A DNA stretch of 64,000 nucleotides, taken from positions 4,712,627 to 4,776,626 of the forward strand of contig CM041092.1 of assembly GCA_023079485.1 (NCBI GenBank), read 5' to 3'. The position numbers and the translations under genes were made by a program. A model generated the notes under the pieces. It was not told the DNA's origin. It did no database searches and was given only the letters and a program-made list of their open reading frames with translations. Shown here piece after piece: positions 24,342 through 36,799 of this stretch. Position 1 is the stretch's first letter. Each line of letters opens with the position of its first letter. The stretch is from Archilochus colubris. Taxonomy: Eukaryota > Chordata > Aves > Apodiformes > Trochilidae.

Positions 24342-27300
24342 TTTCTTGCTTTAACTCAAATTTTAAAAAGACCTCATCTCACCTGCCTCACCACCTCATT
24401 CACCTGGAGATGTGTCCATAACAACACTGATTCTAGGTGTTGTAAAACCTGTGACTTTCAAAGGCTTCTAATTTTAGTCAGGTGCTCTTCCAAATCTGGG
24501 ATATAATCTCATTAAAACAAAGTTTTACAATTTTTAAAAAAATTTTCAGTTCAGGTAATGTTCATGTCTCTCCCTTGTTGATTTTTTAGAACTGTGTAAA
24601 ACCAAGAAAGGTGACATTAAAAATTATGACATGAATTTCTCTTGTACACAACAATACATAAGATAGGAATGTCCTAACTTGCAGTTCAAATACCATGACT
24701 GCAGCATGATTTTTCATGCAAAGTAACATATTTTTTGACAGTTCACATGTCCTATTAAATAGTATTTTCTTTTTTTTCTTATAGACATAGGTTGCTTACC
24801 AATATTTTGCAAATAATGGTTAAAAAACCCAACATTTCATCCATCAAGAAGGATTTGGGAAGCTAGAGATTAACACTGACAGAAACAAAACTGCATTCTC
24901 CTTTTAAAAAAGAATTTTTAACCAACATGAATCCTTGACTTAAATCCAACTTGTTGATTAGTATCCCAAAAATACCCAATTATAGAATGTTAACATCCAT
25001 GGAGAAACTGCCATAAATCATGAAATCTGGGGAATGTATAAGGAAGGATTAACTCTTGAAAGACCCTCAAATGACAAGCCTGCTGGCCAGCAGGAGTTAC
25101 TCATAATGCCAAACATCTCTTGCTGGCCACATTCAATACTTTAAACTAATTACCAGACTAAACCAACATCAGTGCAATCCCCCAAAATTTCTTCCAAATC
25201 ACACAGATTTCCAACTGCTGGTAAAACACAGCTGGGAATTTTCTCACTCTGGGTGTTTTATAACAGCAGAAGATGACAGAATTGTCAGAGAATGGAAACA
25301 TGGAGCAGCAATAATTTGATCTGAAGAAAATGGTGGTGGGATCAAGGAAGAATTGATTGTTTTCTGCCAGCTTGCTCATAGATTTCCTCCCGGATCAGCA
25401 GAAGAGCTGCTGGTTACCAGGAGCTTGGGCTGTCACCCAGCATCACCCTTGCTTTCCCTGGCTGCTTTCTCCTCCTTGGAGGTTCTTATGTGAAGGGAAT
25501 AATTCTTCAGATTTGGACAACAGGGTGATTAAATACCCTGGTTTGTCTTCCAGGAAAAATATTAATGACTTGCCAACCTGTCTGTGAGTTTTCTTAAAAC
25601 TTCTTTGTAATTGCCTCCTCACTGGAGGTTTGCAAACCAGCCCCTGACAGGTTAAAGGATGGAGGCAGGTGAGTGCTTGCTTGTCTGGAACAGCATCCAG
25701 CCTGGCTCTGCTAAAAAACCACTTTGGATACAATCACAGTGCAGATATGCTTACAAAGATTAACACATTTCTATTTTGTGTCAGCCCTGGCATTTTCAAA
25801 ATGGATCCATGGGATATTTAAAATATACATCTTCAGTTTGGAAGCAATTTAACTCCTTTCAGACATTTAACTGCAAGTTACTAAAGTGCACATAACTAAT
25901 TTACACATGGAGCAGTATATTGCCCTCATCCTCTTTTTTTTTAATTCTTAAAAAAGACATCTGCAGGTAGTTTCTTCATAGGCAACATCCTCGTGTTTTC
26001 CAGAATTTGTTGCAGAATTTGTTTTCTTTCATCCCTTATGCTGGTTACTACCTTTTTGTTCTACTCTTAAAGCAGTGATGTACACTGTAATGCTTTAGAC
26101 TTATTCCACAGGACTTCCACTTTCCCCACATTCCCACTGAAATTCCTTGTGTTTGGTGCAGATAAAAGGGTCTGGTCCTTTGCCTTGGGAAACAGGTACA
26201 AGGCAAGGGGTCTGCATTTTCAGATCTTTAAACACCAGATAATGGTTTGTATTTTAAAGCACAATTTGCATTTATAGGACTGTTGACATATTAAAAAAAA
26301 TTAGAATCCACACTGAATGTCCTGGAGTATGCTAAATGAGAAAAACCACCAAGCATAAGAACCAGCAAAAAAATGAAAACCATTGAGTTCCAAATAATTG
26401 CTATAATTACTTCTATTTAATTTCACTCCACTGCTAAAAGCTACTCTGAAAGCAGGTTTTGTAGATATTAAGAGTGGAGTAGTTGAATGCATTTTTGTAG
26501 TACCCATCACTGTGCTCTGAATCAGGTCAAGCTCTGATTTGGGAGGATGATTCGAGCTGGATCCTTGCTCCTTCATCTGCAGAGCAGCTCTGGTTCAAGC
26601 TCTCTCTGTCTGAACCTAAAGTCTGGCACACTTGCACAGTTTCCTAGGCACAGGCTGGGAGTTCCCTTCCACAATTGGATTTTTTTTTCCCCCCCGAGGT
26701 TGATTTTGGATAAAAATTTGTTTCTGGTCTGCAGGGTTGGCGGTGTGAGGTGTGAGGTTTGCTGAGAGTCGTGGTGCTGGATGCAGCCCTCTGGGGTTTC
26801 CTCAGGAAGATTTAAGGAAAAATTCTTACACATCCTTTACACACTGGTAGCTACAAGAGAGGGGTTTAGGAGGCTATTTGCCAGCCTGGAGGAGTTGTCA
26901 TGTGTTCCACATAAATAGCTAATGTAGATCCTCTTAGAAATAACAGCTGGAAATCGCAGGGCAGCAGGTAGGGCTTGAACTGGTTTTGTGATGCCCAAAG
27001 GAAAATAAAGAGAGGGTTGATGTTGAAAAAGTGGGGCTGTGGGTCCAAGGAGGAGGATTACAGGGCTTGAGGTCATGGATGGTCGAACTGTGCATGGGAA
27101 GAAGCAGAAATGCTGAGGGAACACCTGGGGTCAGGCTCAACGGGGGGGACATTTTTGAAATGCCACAAAATCACCTTCAGTGTTGCCACTGTCACTGCTG
27201 GCTCAGTTAGGCTGTGTGAAGTTTTCACACATAGGAGCAATATTTCAGAGGGAAATCCTGCAAAGTTTTTCTATGAGGCAGTGCTGTAACATCCCATTTG

Positions 27301-27497
27301 GTCATCTAGGGAAAAGAAAAAAAAAAGTTTCTGTATTTCAGCTTTAAATTACTCTTCTTAAGTGGCTGACTGTGCATCTACAAGGATCACAATAAGGACA
27401 TTGTTTTAAAGTAAATAATTTGGAACCATTTAATTTTTTAAAGAACAATTATGTATGCACATTTTGAGAGTTAAAATTTAGGTCTTGTCCAGAATTT
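24311..27497. other. Non-coding stretch, no gene seen
   Basis: AT-rich unique sequence. A 12-bp tandem pair (cagaatttgttg/cagaatttgttt) lies at 26001-26024. A perfect-looking donor (gaggcag|gtgagt) follows position 25666, but the segment between the nearest acceptor-like site (about 25554) and this donor has stops in all three frames, so no coding exon is called. Short open frames here are unrecognised. Confidence 0.55.
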
Positions 27498-27564
27498 AAA
27501 ACAACAAAAAACAAAAAACAAAACAAAAAAACCGCAAACAAACAAAACAAACAAAAAATAAACC
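27498..27564 (+). repeat. A/C-rich low-complexity tract at the 5' edge of CR1 D
   Basis: Runs of CAAA/CAAAA-like units fill this tract almost entirely. Similar A/C-rich sequence resumes right after the CR1 3' end (aaaacaaaaccaaaaaaaag, from about 28136), so CR1 D seems to sit inside what was one low-complexity tract. Confidence 0.85.
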
Positions 27565-28136
27565 CGTCTCCAGCAGGTCCAAGGAAGTGATGCTGCCCCT
27601 CTACTCAGCCCTGGTGAGGCCACACCTCGAGTACTGTGTCCAGTTCTGGGCCCCCCAGTTCAGGAAGGATATCAAGGTCCTGGAGCAGGTCCAAAGGAGG
27701 CAACTGGGCTGGTGAAGGGACTCGAGCACAGATCCTATGAGGAGAGGCTGAGGGGGCTGGGTGTGTTCAGCCTAAAGAAGAGGAGGCTCAGGGGAGACCT
27801 CATCACTCTCTACAACTCCCTGAAAGGAGGTTGGAGCCAGGGGAGGGTTGGGCTCTTTTCCCAGGCAACTCTCAGCAAGACAAGAGGGCAGGGTCTTAAG
27901 TTGTGCCAGGGGAAGTTTAGGTTGGATATTAGAAAGAATTTCTTTATGGACAGGGTGATCAGACATTGCAATGGGCTGCCCAGGGAAGTAGTGGATTCTC
28001 CATGTCTGGAGATATTTAAAAAGAGACTGGATGTGGCACTCAGTGCCATGGTCTAGCAACCGCAGCGGTGGTTCAAGGGTTGGACTCGATGATCTCTGAG
28101 TTCCCTTCCAACCCAGCCAATTCTATGATTCTATGA
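27565..28136 (+). mobile_element. CR1 LINE copy D, 5'-truncated, possible mosaic
   Basis: The CR1 sequence starts near 27565 (gtctccagcaggtccaagga) and ends in ATTCTATGATTCTATGA at 28136. Near its 5' end it carries a three-change block (ggcaactggg in place of gggcaaccagg, 27697-27709) found otherwise only in copy E. From about 27728 onward it follows copy B (acagatcctatg, gggggctgggtgtg, cccaggcaactctcagcaag, gagttccc). It is flanked on both sides by A/C-rich sequence. Confidence 0.96.
27712..28056 (+). pseudogene. CR1 ORF2 C-terminal remnant (copy D), frameshifted
   Basis: After a 1-bp deletion at about 27700 the ORF2 frame is displaced, so the upstream [10 protein letters not shown] region is in another frame. 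Downstream, 114 codons stay open to the normal ORF2 stop, with [26 protein letters not shown] and NIRKNFF motifs visible. The first ATG-like codon is internal. The same deletion occurs in copy E. Confidence 0.9.
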
Positions 28137-28369
28137 AAACAAAACCAAAAAAAAGCTCCAAGTATGTAGGTTGTGTAGGATATTGGTTATGTGCATCATA
28201 TCTGATTTGACTAAAATTTACACTGTGCTGAATTCAAATTATACCATTCACCCCCACTCCAAACCAAGCAAGTTAATAGAACACTTTAATTGGTATATAT
28301 TTGTAATGTTATAGTGAATATACTGTGTAAATGTGCACACTAATTGTGCCCAACGTGTTTTTCAGCAGC

Positions 28370-28516
28370 ACCAGGCAAGAGTTAAAGAAGCATCTGGATG
28401 ATGTTGTTGTGTTGATCACACATGGTGTGATCCTGGGAGTGCCCTACACAGGGCCAGGAGTTGGACCTGATGATCCTGATGGGTCCTTTCCAACTCAGCA
28501 GGTTTTGTATTTCTAA
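28370..28516 (+). mobile_element. CR1 LINE remnant G, eroded 3' end
   Basis: The plus-strand sequence encodes an ELKKHLDD-like stretch and then contains gccaggagttggacctgatg, atcctgatgggtcctttcc and aactcag, the typical order of a CR1 3' end of the subfamily whose tail reads gttggactcgatgatcc. The terminal octamer is decayed to ggttttgtatttct. Divergence is much greater than in copies A-E, so this is an old insertion. It lies about 230 bp downstream of copy D but is not part of it. Confidence 0.75.
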
Positions 28517-30205
28517 AATGATTTTTTTTTTTATGAAGAAAAATTATTGGTTCTGTCTGACTTAGATCTACAGTCTGGAAGTAAGACTCAATGGTTTCCT
28601 TTATAAGGCAATATATGGTTTTAATTCCTACTGTCCTTTTAAACCTGTGCCATCACAAATAGGTGATGGTATGAGCAGTAATCACAAATTGGTCATGATT
28701 TAAAAGTGAAGCTACACACGAGTCATTAGCAGTGGCAACAGCCCTATTATGTATGGTATGGATAAATTATACATATGAAACATGCAAACCAAACTGCACC
28801 CATGTGTATACAATATACAGTTATAATAATGTATACATAAGGACATCCTGAATCCTCCCCCATCTGTCAAACTATGACCTTCTGCTGTACCAAATGGATT
28901 ACAAAATCTTTTTTAGCTACTACAGGTGTATAGATCATATTCTTGGAGCACCCATAAAAGTCACAGTTACTGCCAATTTGAGAAATTTTAGCTCATTATT
29001 CCTGTTTCTCTTTCCCTGTCCCGGGAGAAAAGAAATCCTTCTTATCAGAAGGACGAGATGTACTGCTGGGTCATGCTTTGAGAAATGACCTTTCCTGGCT
29101 CTAATAGCTCCAGGAAGGGTATCCTTGAAAATGAGTGGGTGTTTACAGTTCCCATATGGATGGGGGGCACTGCATGCTTTGTGTGGACTCTTTGGGTAAC
29201 GTGGGTGAAACCTGCCTTCCAATATTGTTAACCTCTAAGTTTCTCTTATGCCAAGGAGCAGCCTGAAATTTCTCTTGCTCCTTTTGTTTAAGCTCTTCAT
29301 TGCTGTAAAAATAAATACAGAGTATCTCAAGGCAACAGATTTGTGCATTATTGCTTGTTGTAGTGTTGCATCACTGCATTCAGTGGAAAAAAAGGCCTTA
29401 TTGCAACTTCTCACCAAGGAAGGACAAAATGCATCCTTCCTTATTCATTGGACCTTTTCAGGCTGTGACCATTCTGTCACAAGTGAGATGACAGCAGAGC
29501 ATCCTTCACCACGAGGAAGGTGTCAGCCCAGCCTCTCCTCAGCTGTCACTGGGTCATTATGCATATGACAGAGAAAAAATTTCCTTGAAATTTGGTTTTC
29601 TGCAGATATAAGGAGAGTGGCTCAACAGATGTGATCCTTACATTGGAAATAGGAAGGAAAATACACATCAGCCTTCATTAAGGTTTGCACAGCTGCCTCT
29701 TCTTACTGATGTGATGGGTGAGAGGGTTTCTTTCCATGCATGAAACTCCTGCTTTCTGATGCCACTCACCTTTCAGTCACCCACAAAATGAGCTTTGTTA
29801 TTTTTAATAAAACTACAGCCATGTCTTAGAGTGTTTGAAACAACAGAGAGAGCTCCTAATCTGAACTTTAACCAAGTAAAGTAGGAATACACAGTAAAGA
29901 CTTTACAAGGAGCTTGTTGCCTATCTGAACCTTTAAAAAATAAAGATTTAAGTTAGTTGTGGTCAGAGGAAAAGTTGCTCTTTAAGGGGAAGGTGGTGCT
30001 GGAGCTGAATGTACACCTTGGATAAGCAGCTGAATCATAAGACTCTTGCAATAAGCACAGTTTAGATAATGCTTTGTTTTTGGTTTGTTTGGGTTTTTTT
30101 TAGTAAATACTCCAAAGCAGCTGTACAAATATCTTAATAGTCATTATTGCAGTTAAAAATCTGTATGACTACAATTCACTATCTAGTAATTTGACCCAGA
30201 CTATA

Positions 30206-30235
30206 GCATCTTGGCTTGTGGCATCTTGGCTTGTT
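30206..30235 (+). repeat. 15-bp tandem duplication
   Basis: Two adjacent copies of gcatcttggcttgtg, the second ending in t instead of g. Confidence 0.9.
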
Positions 30236-30264
30236 AACTATACAGCTGCCTCCAGAGAATAAAA

Positions 30265-30288
30265 ATGCAGATTTCCATGCAGATTTCC
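30265..30288 (+). repeat. 12-bp tandem duplication
   Basis: Two perfect adjacent copies of atgcagatttcc, only 29 bp after the preceding tandem pair. Confidence 0.9.
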
Positions 30289-31242
30289 CAACTCCCTGGT
30301 ATCAGAAGTGACAGTGCAAGCCACTATATTTGAAGTCTTTTTTGGAAGGGGTTTTGATGCAGCAAAATCATACATGGAGTATACTGTCATTAAGTTATTT
30401 GAAAATCTGATGACAACATGACAGAAAAAATAACTTTGGAGATGTTTACCTGTGTAAAAAATAAACTGTTGAAGGGAAGTAAATCAGGTGTAATGCCTGT
30501 GATGAATCACATCAAAGTGAAATATGAAGGGGAAGGAAGAACTGGAAGGAGTTTAGAAAATACCTAAAATTCTCACTTTATGATTTTTTGATTGGATGGA
30601 ATAAGGAAAATCAAAACAAATCCAACCTCCCCACCCCTGAAATGCTTTCAGTCTGTTTTGTGTTTCAGTAGTGATAGAAAAGCTTGCCAGAGGATCCAAG
30701 GGCTACCTGAGAAGAAGAAAAAAATCCAATATCCTGGCGTAAACTTGATCTCATTTACTCAAGTTGGTGCAAATTAGTGGAAACTAATTTCAGGCTCACT
30801 TACTGCAGAGGTGCTGCAGTCAGGAGGGAAACGTGAGCTCAGGTCTCAGCCATCTGCACACTGCTTTTTGTTGAGGCCCTGAAAAAAAAAATCCCACTCA
30901 GTACTTTTAAAACTTACATAATGTGTTTCAGTCCCAATTGCTCTATCTATCTATTAACCTATATACCTCTATACTGGGTAAAGGAGTGCCAAGCTAAGAT
31001 GCTGTTTGCTATTTCAGTCTGTCCTTGAAGCTTCAAATAAATCAGACAGAATAAGACCACACTGGGTTCCACCAGAACCAGATACAGTAACTCAAGTGTA
31101 GCTGCAGTGTATTTACAAAATGCTTTTTTATTATCTTCAGATTAAATTGTAGCATCAGGCATAATGCACTTCTTTGTATCCACATTCTAGGCAGTAACAT
31201 ATCTTTAGAAGTGTGATCCCTGCTGGTTGTAAAGCTCCTTTA

Positions 31243-31262
31243 ATATATATATATATATATAT
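31243..31262 (+). repeat. (AT)10 microsatellite
   Basis: Ten uninterrupted AT units followed by further AT-rich sequence. Confidence 0.9.
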
Positions 31263-31708
31263 TTATGTATTTAAATAAAAGTGCTGAATATTTTTAACTA
31301 AGACATGCTTTTAAAATACTGCCTTCCACTCTCATGAGGCTTTAACATGGGCAGCCATCACAGAATAAAATAAAAGATCAGTTATGACAATAATATAAAT
31401 ATATGGTAAACACTTAGCAAGGATATGCCTTTAAGTTTTTGAGAAGTTCCTTGCAGCCTTTGTAAGAGTAGGGTATCTTAAGCTTTTTATCAACAAACAT
31501 TACTCTTCTTAAATTTTAGGCTATCTCTAAGTCTTTTTTCCCTGTTTGCTTTGTCTGCAGAAATGCACACTGGGGCTTCTTTAAGCTGATCCTGTGCAAT
31601 CCCCAGCACAAGGGTTGCTGCTCCAGCTGGGCATTGAGTTGTTTTAGAGGAGGTTAGAGCTTTTCCATTTTATTTTTTCTTTTTCAGGAGCACTCATCTA
31701 TATTTGGA

Positions 31709-31820
31709 CAAAAAGATCAAAAAAACCCCCCAACCAAACAAAAAAACCCAGCCAAAAAAAAACCCAAGCAAACCAAACCCTAATAAAAACACTAAGAAAA
31801 CCCCCACAAATAGAAAAACT
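31709..31820 (+). repeat. A/C-rich low-complexity tract
   Basis: The plus strand is almost free of G and T across about 110 bp, with runs of A5-A9 separated by C2-C6. The open frame seen on the opposite strand (rich in F, G, W and L) is a product of this composition and not a gene. Confidence 0.8.
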
Positions 31821-32700
31821 AGGATAACTTAAACTGATGTTTAGAGGGTTTGCTGGCAGAGGAAAAACCTCCCTATGTCTCAGGTACTCAGTGGTACCCC
31901 AGGTCTTTATTAAATGGACTGACAATTAACAGGACTTGATACAACCCTGCTATTCCAGATATAAGAATTCCTGCCATTACTTTAAAATGTTGTGTTTCTT
32001 CAAAGGCTTGGGAATTGATCTGAGTAATCTGAAGAAGGGGTGCAACTAAGAAAGTCATAAACCAGAAGTAACAAAGTCCTTGTTTTTTTAATCTCTCCTC
32101 TAAATAAAAAAACCATGTGACCATCCAGAGATTTACTTTTTGCTGGATTACATTCACTTCCTATGTGCTCTGATTGATAACATCATGCAGGGACACTGAT
32201 AAGATGCAGGGAATGTTTGGGAGAGCAGGTGCTGGTACTCTCTGAATTCATTTCTATAGCAAGTACTGGTTTTCTGCTGTTTTTATTCCATTCTAAGACC
32301 TGTATTTGTTGCTTTTTTTTTAGCAGCACTTCCATCCAGGCCTCATTTCTCACTTTTCTGCCATTCTCTTTAAATAATTGAGGTGTTTATTTAAGGACAA
32401 GTAAGAGGTGCTGGGAGGGGCAGGCATCATGATTGAAATGGAGGCTCCAATTTGAAAAGACTTTTAAAGTTGGGTGTTATTAAGAGCATATTCGATCAGG
32501 GAAAGTGACAAACAATTTGTTATAAGACACATAAATACTTGTGGGAAACTAATTGCAGTGGCATAAAAAGCAATCAATTCTTGCATATCAAGTAAATGAA
32601 GAAAGAGCACCCCTGCATGTTGTTGTTCCTGCCATGCACCACACTCATATACAACTACTTTGTTGTCTTGACCAAAAAAGCCTTTTTTTTTAGTTATTTT

Positions 32701-32732
32701 TATCTATCTATTTATTTATTTATTTATTTATG
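32701..32732 (+). repeat. (TATC)2(TATT)5 compound microsatellite
   Basis: Two TATC units lead into about five TATT units, preceded by a T-rich segment. Confidence 0.85.
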
Positions 32733-33935
32733 GTCCAAACAGTAAAGAAGTGTCAAGAAAATATTCAAAATGCACAATAATATGCAAAGCCAAAGCCAGA
32801 AAGGGAATTTTCCTTATTTTTTAATTTTTGCTTCCTTTCTAGTTGTTCATATTTAATAATCATAAACTGCTTTGTTGGTTAAGAGCCTGACCTTCTCTGT
32901 TAGCAAAGCTTGCACCTAAAAATCCTGCAAAGTTTCAATTTCTAAATGTCACAAAATATCAAATGGGTGCAGAAGACAAGAAGCAAGTCAATAAATGTTT
33001 GTATTCTTCTCTTGATGCTCTTTTATACTTCATTTTATATGGAGGAGGGGAAATTAACCCAAGGTTTAATCTCTCCTCTAAATAAAAAAAAAGGAAAGAG
33101 AACAGAGCCTGGGGTACCAGTCAGTTAAAATATTGATTACAGTGCATAGCAATTTACTGGAAAACAAATAAATAAATAAACAAACCCAAAATGCCTTCAA
33201 ACTGTTCAGGATGAAGTCAAGAGTTTCCTGTGGTGGGAAGAAGTATAATTAAAAAGCTATCAGTGGTCTGGGGTTGTCAAAAGTACTTTGTCACCTGAAG
33301 CACATTCCTTGTAATTATCTTTTGGGCTCTAAGCTAGCTCACCATTAACCTCCAAAGAAGGGTTACTATGCTTTCTGGTGTGAGAAATTGTATCATCATG
33401 TAAATTAAACCCTGTTAGGTAGTCAGATTGGATTTGGGAAACAATTGAGTGTTAAACCTAGCCATGTATATTATCAAATCTAACAAAGCATGAAATGCTA
33501 AGTGGGAAAGAAACAGAAAGTTATTGTCTTCCTTCAAAATGTCAATGTTCTTGTGCAAAAGATAATTTTTTGTGGGGTGAAGAGAAAAAAAAAACTCTCC
33601 TAAAAAAGGAAATAATATATATATATATTTATTACATAATTATTAAAAAAATATTAATCCAGAGAATAGAAAATGAGAAAACCCAGTGCTGGCTGATAAG
33701 AATATAGCAGTAGCAGAAATCATGCTTATCTATATCCTCAGGATCTGATCCCCTGACACAGAATTGCCAGGGTGGGAAGGCAATGGCTCCTTCTTCCCAT
33801 GTGAATGCAGTTTCCCAAGTTTCCTGCTCATGCATCTGAAGGAATAGTGGATGGATGGAAGGCAACTGTCCTGATCTCTGCAATTTAACCCAACTGGTTT
33901 TAAGGAATACAGAGGAAAGTTTTAACCAAGTTTTG

Positions 33936-33977
33936 AATTGGTAATATTCTTTAGAAAATTAATAATATTCTTTAGAA
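33936..33977 (+). repeat. 21-bp tandem duplication
   Basis: Two adjacent 21-bp units (33936-33956 and 33957-33977) share the core taatattctttagaa and differ at two adjacent positions (gg versus aa). Confidence 0.9.
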
Positions 33978-35028
33978 TGTAGAAAGCATTATTTAGGGGA
34001 AAAAAAGAAAGGAAAGGAAAAATAAAAAGGCTGAATTTTCTTTTTACTGTAATCAGTATGTGCCTGGAGAATTTGGGGTTTGAATCCAAGGAGAATAAAT
34101 GCTTTTTAAGTATAGATTTTTTTTCTTGTTAGCTTTTCCAGATGGGTTTCAGTGACCAGCATAAATTAAAGAGTGGTTTCACCCTCCTTGATAACAAGTT
34201 GGTATTTGGCAGTGCTGGACCTGAGCCTGCCAAGACCCCAAATGAGTGGATAGTTTAACAACCACGTGCTCCTGCGTGGGTTTTACATGGACATCAAAAT
34301 TTAATTTTGCAAAAAAAAACAACCCAGTGTGCAGGAAAGAGAACTTCTATTAATGGTGAGGGTGGAATGGATGATTCTGGTTTTCTCAGAAACATGAGCG
34401 CTTTTGCAAATTGCTACCTCAGAGTCCCATCATTAAGCAGCACATGTGTCTTTGTAGATGCTAAAGGTATAAATAATACACCAAAAATCTCAAAAGCTTT
34501 CTGAGCCTTAAAAGACTCGAAATATTTATTTCTTTTTATTTTGAAGTGAACTAGAGGAAAAAAAAAAATTCTACCAAATTACCACATGTTGACAATGGGC
34601 TGTGTCCAGCATGTGTAATCTTTTTGCTTTCAACTGGTGGAAAGTGGATAATTGAAGTGGTGTGCACAATAAATGAGAACATCCACTGCTTCCACATAAA
34701 CCTTTTAAAAGCCTGGGGATGGAAAGCAAGGTAGGCTAATATGAATTGCAAAAGGACACAATTAATTTGTACATGAAAGGGGAGTTTTAGTATGCCATTA
34801 GCCTCTGTAACAGCCAAAAATAAAAAGGCAATCATGTATAACCTTGCCAAAAGTATGACAAACTGCTTGTCATGGAAAAGTTTTTGTGTTTTAAGCAAAT
34901 GCATAATGTTTTCATAAAAATAACTCTGTTAACTCTTACTTGCTACCAGTGAAATCAGGTTTAAAAACCAGGTACAATCATTTTAGGGTGGTAAAAAAAA
35001 AATGATTCAAGAGCATCTGCTAATGAAT

Positions 35029-35066
35029 GCAGATGGAAGATGGAAGATGAATGCACTTCCATCTGC
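35029..35066 (+). repeat. Inverted repeat, 11-bp arms
   Basis: The arms gcagatggaag (35029-35039) and cttccatctgc (35056-35066) are perfectly complementary with a 16-nt spacer, so a hairpin is possible. Short direct repeats of agatgga inside the spacer suggest local slippage. No terminator role is expected in this setting. Confidence 0.85.
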
Positions 35067-36799
35067 AGGTGGAAGTGCTGGTTGGAAGAGCTGAATTTTC
35101 AGCAAGCCATTTGTGTCTTATTTCCTCTGTGTCCCCTCCTTCTTTTCACATGCCCTAGGAATGGAAGCATCAGTTTAAAATGTCCTGAGGAAGCTGGGAA
35201 TCTCTGTTATATGTTCCATATTTTTAAGAAGCTAATTTTCTCATCATTTTGTTTAAAAAATAAAGGCTCTCTTTTGCTCCCTTTTTCCTCCTCCTTAAGT
35301 TACTTAATCTTTCCTAGCATATATTATCTGCCTATTGTCTAGCATATATTCTATTTTTAGAATAAGTATGCAAATTCTAACAAACTATTAAGTGGTTTTA
35401 TTTCTTGGTATAGCTTGCCAAAGCCATAAACTGCTCTTGGAGATTCCTGCTAACAGTTAAAGTTAAATTATGCTGCAGATATTAAAAAGACAAGATTGTG
35501 AGACTGATAAATTATTTTCTGCATAACATGAAAAAATGAAACATGACATATCAGCAACCTGATTTAATCAATAACTTTAATTCCTAGACAATCATAGCTT
35601 TATGGGTTATACTTCTTTCTACCATTACAAGGGTGCAATAATTATTAGTCCTCTTTGAAAGCATGGGACAGCATTACAAAATACAAAATACAGGTGGAAT
35701 AGGGGCACTCACCTGGGAGCTGGTGCCTCGTCAGTGATTGTGAGCAATCATAATTTATGTTAATATCACTTAAAATATCGCAGTAGCCAGAAGAGAGACC
35801 CCTGAAAGTTACAGCTATAATGAGAATTATGAATTATACCTACTGGAAATCAGGTGGGGGGGATTTGCTGGGAAAATTAATTTCTTGAATATTGCATGGT
35901 TTGCAGTGTTTTGTATGTATTTATTTGGAGGGAAAAAAAAGTCATGATGATAATTTATGGTACAATAAACTGCAGTATGGGTGAATTTTATAAACCTTTC
36001 TCATATTCTCACCAAGGAAGAGCCTTATTGATTATCAGTCTGATTTTTTTCATCAGTGCAGCTCATTTATAACTCCATTCAAAATTGTTTGGTAGGAGCA
36101 GGGACAGTTCCTCAATGCCTGTGACAATCGGGACCATTTATCTCCAGACTGGAACCTCCAGGTGTCTCAGTGTTCTGGTGGCAGCTCTGTCACTTCTGTG
36201 CCAAGTCCTTTGAGTCCAGTTCCCTCCTTGCTTTTTTACTCACCCTCATTCTCTTCCTCTGCAAAAGTTTTTTATATGTCTTTTGATATCTGTTTGATAC
36301 CTGCACAAATTGCTTCTTGAAAAGATCCCCTTGGAGTTCTTTGTGTTGAGGAGATTCACGATTGCCTGTGGTACAACTTTTATTTTTGACCCCCTTTGCC
36401 ATCAACCATACGTATATTTAGATTAATATTATTACTTAAGTTCTATTTTTCCCTCTTTTCTTCTTTGATGTTGTAAATCTGTTGTAAACCTTATTTTGTG
36501 TACCATACAAGACAGTGCTTAGTCCTAGGCTCTATTTCTTTTATCCTGCTCTCCATTAGGGCCCATTCCCATTGCAGCCAGGGCACAGATTCTGACTTTC
36601 AACTTGGTGATAACTCACATTTTCTGCCACTTTTCCAGCTGTGGAAAATTACCCTTCTTCACCAGCCAGCCTTAGCAATTAGTGACAGTTACAGCTCCAT
36701 TAGGAATTCCTCCTGTAAGTTTGCTTTCTGTACTGTTCACCCCAGAATGATGGGGATAAAGTTCTACAACCTGATCTAATGTTGAAGTCAGCCCTTCTA

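Larger units (their letters stand above)
28517..36799. other. Non-coding stretch, no gene seen
   Basis: AT-rich unique DNA with several simple repeats listed separately (30206-30288, 31243-31262, 31709-31820, 32701-32732, 33936-33977). No open frame exceeds about 120 codons, and none is recognisable. A 25-bp sequence occurs twice, at 32088-32112 and 33066-33090. A 12-bp direct pair (ctagcatatatt) lies at 35314-35325 and 35339-35350. Confidence 0.55.

Noticed and set aside
25555..25666. Possible exon ending at a perfect cag|gtgagt donor
   Set aside because: All three frames between the nearest upstream acceptor-like site and the donor contain stops.
31698..31925. Minus-strand open frame with a hydrophobic FFWLGFFVWLGGFF-type segment, resembling a membrane protein
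   Set aside because: It is a translation of the A/C-rich low-complexity tract.
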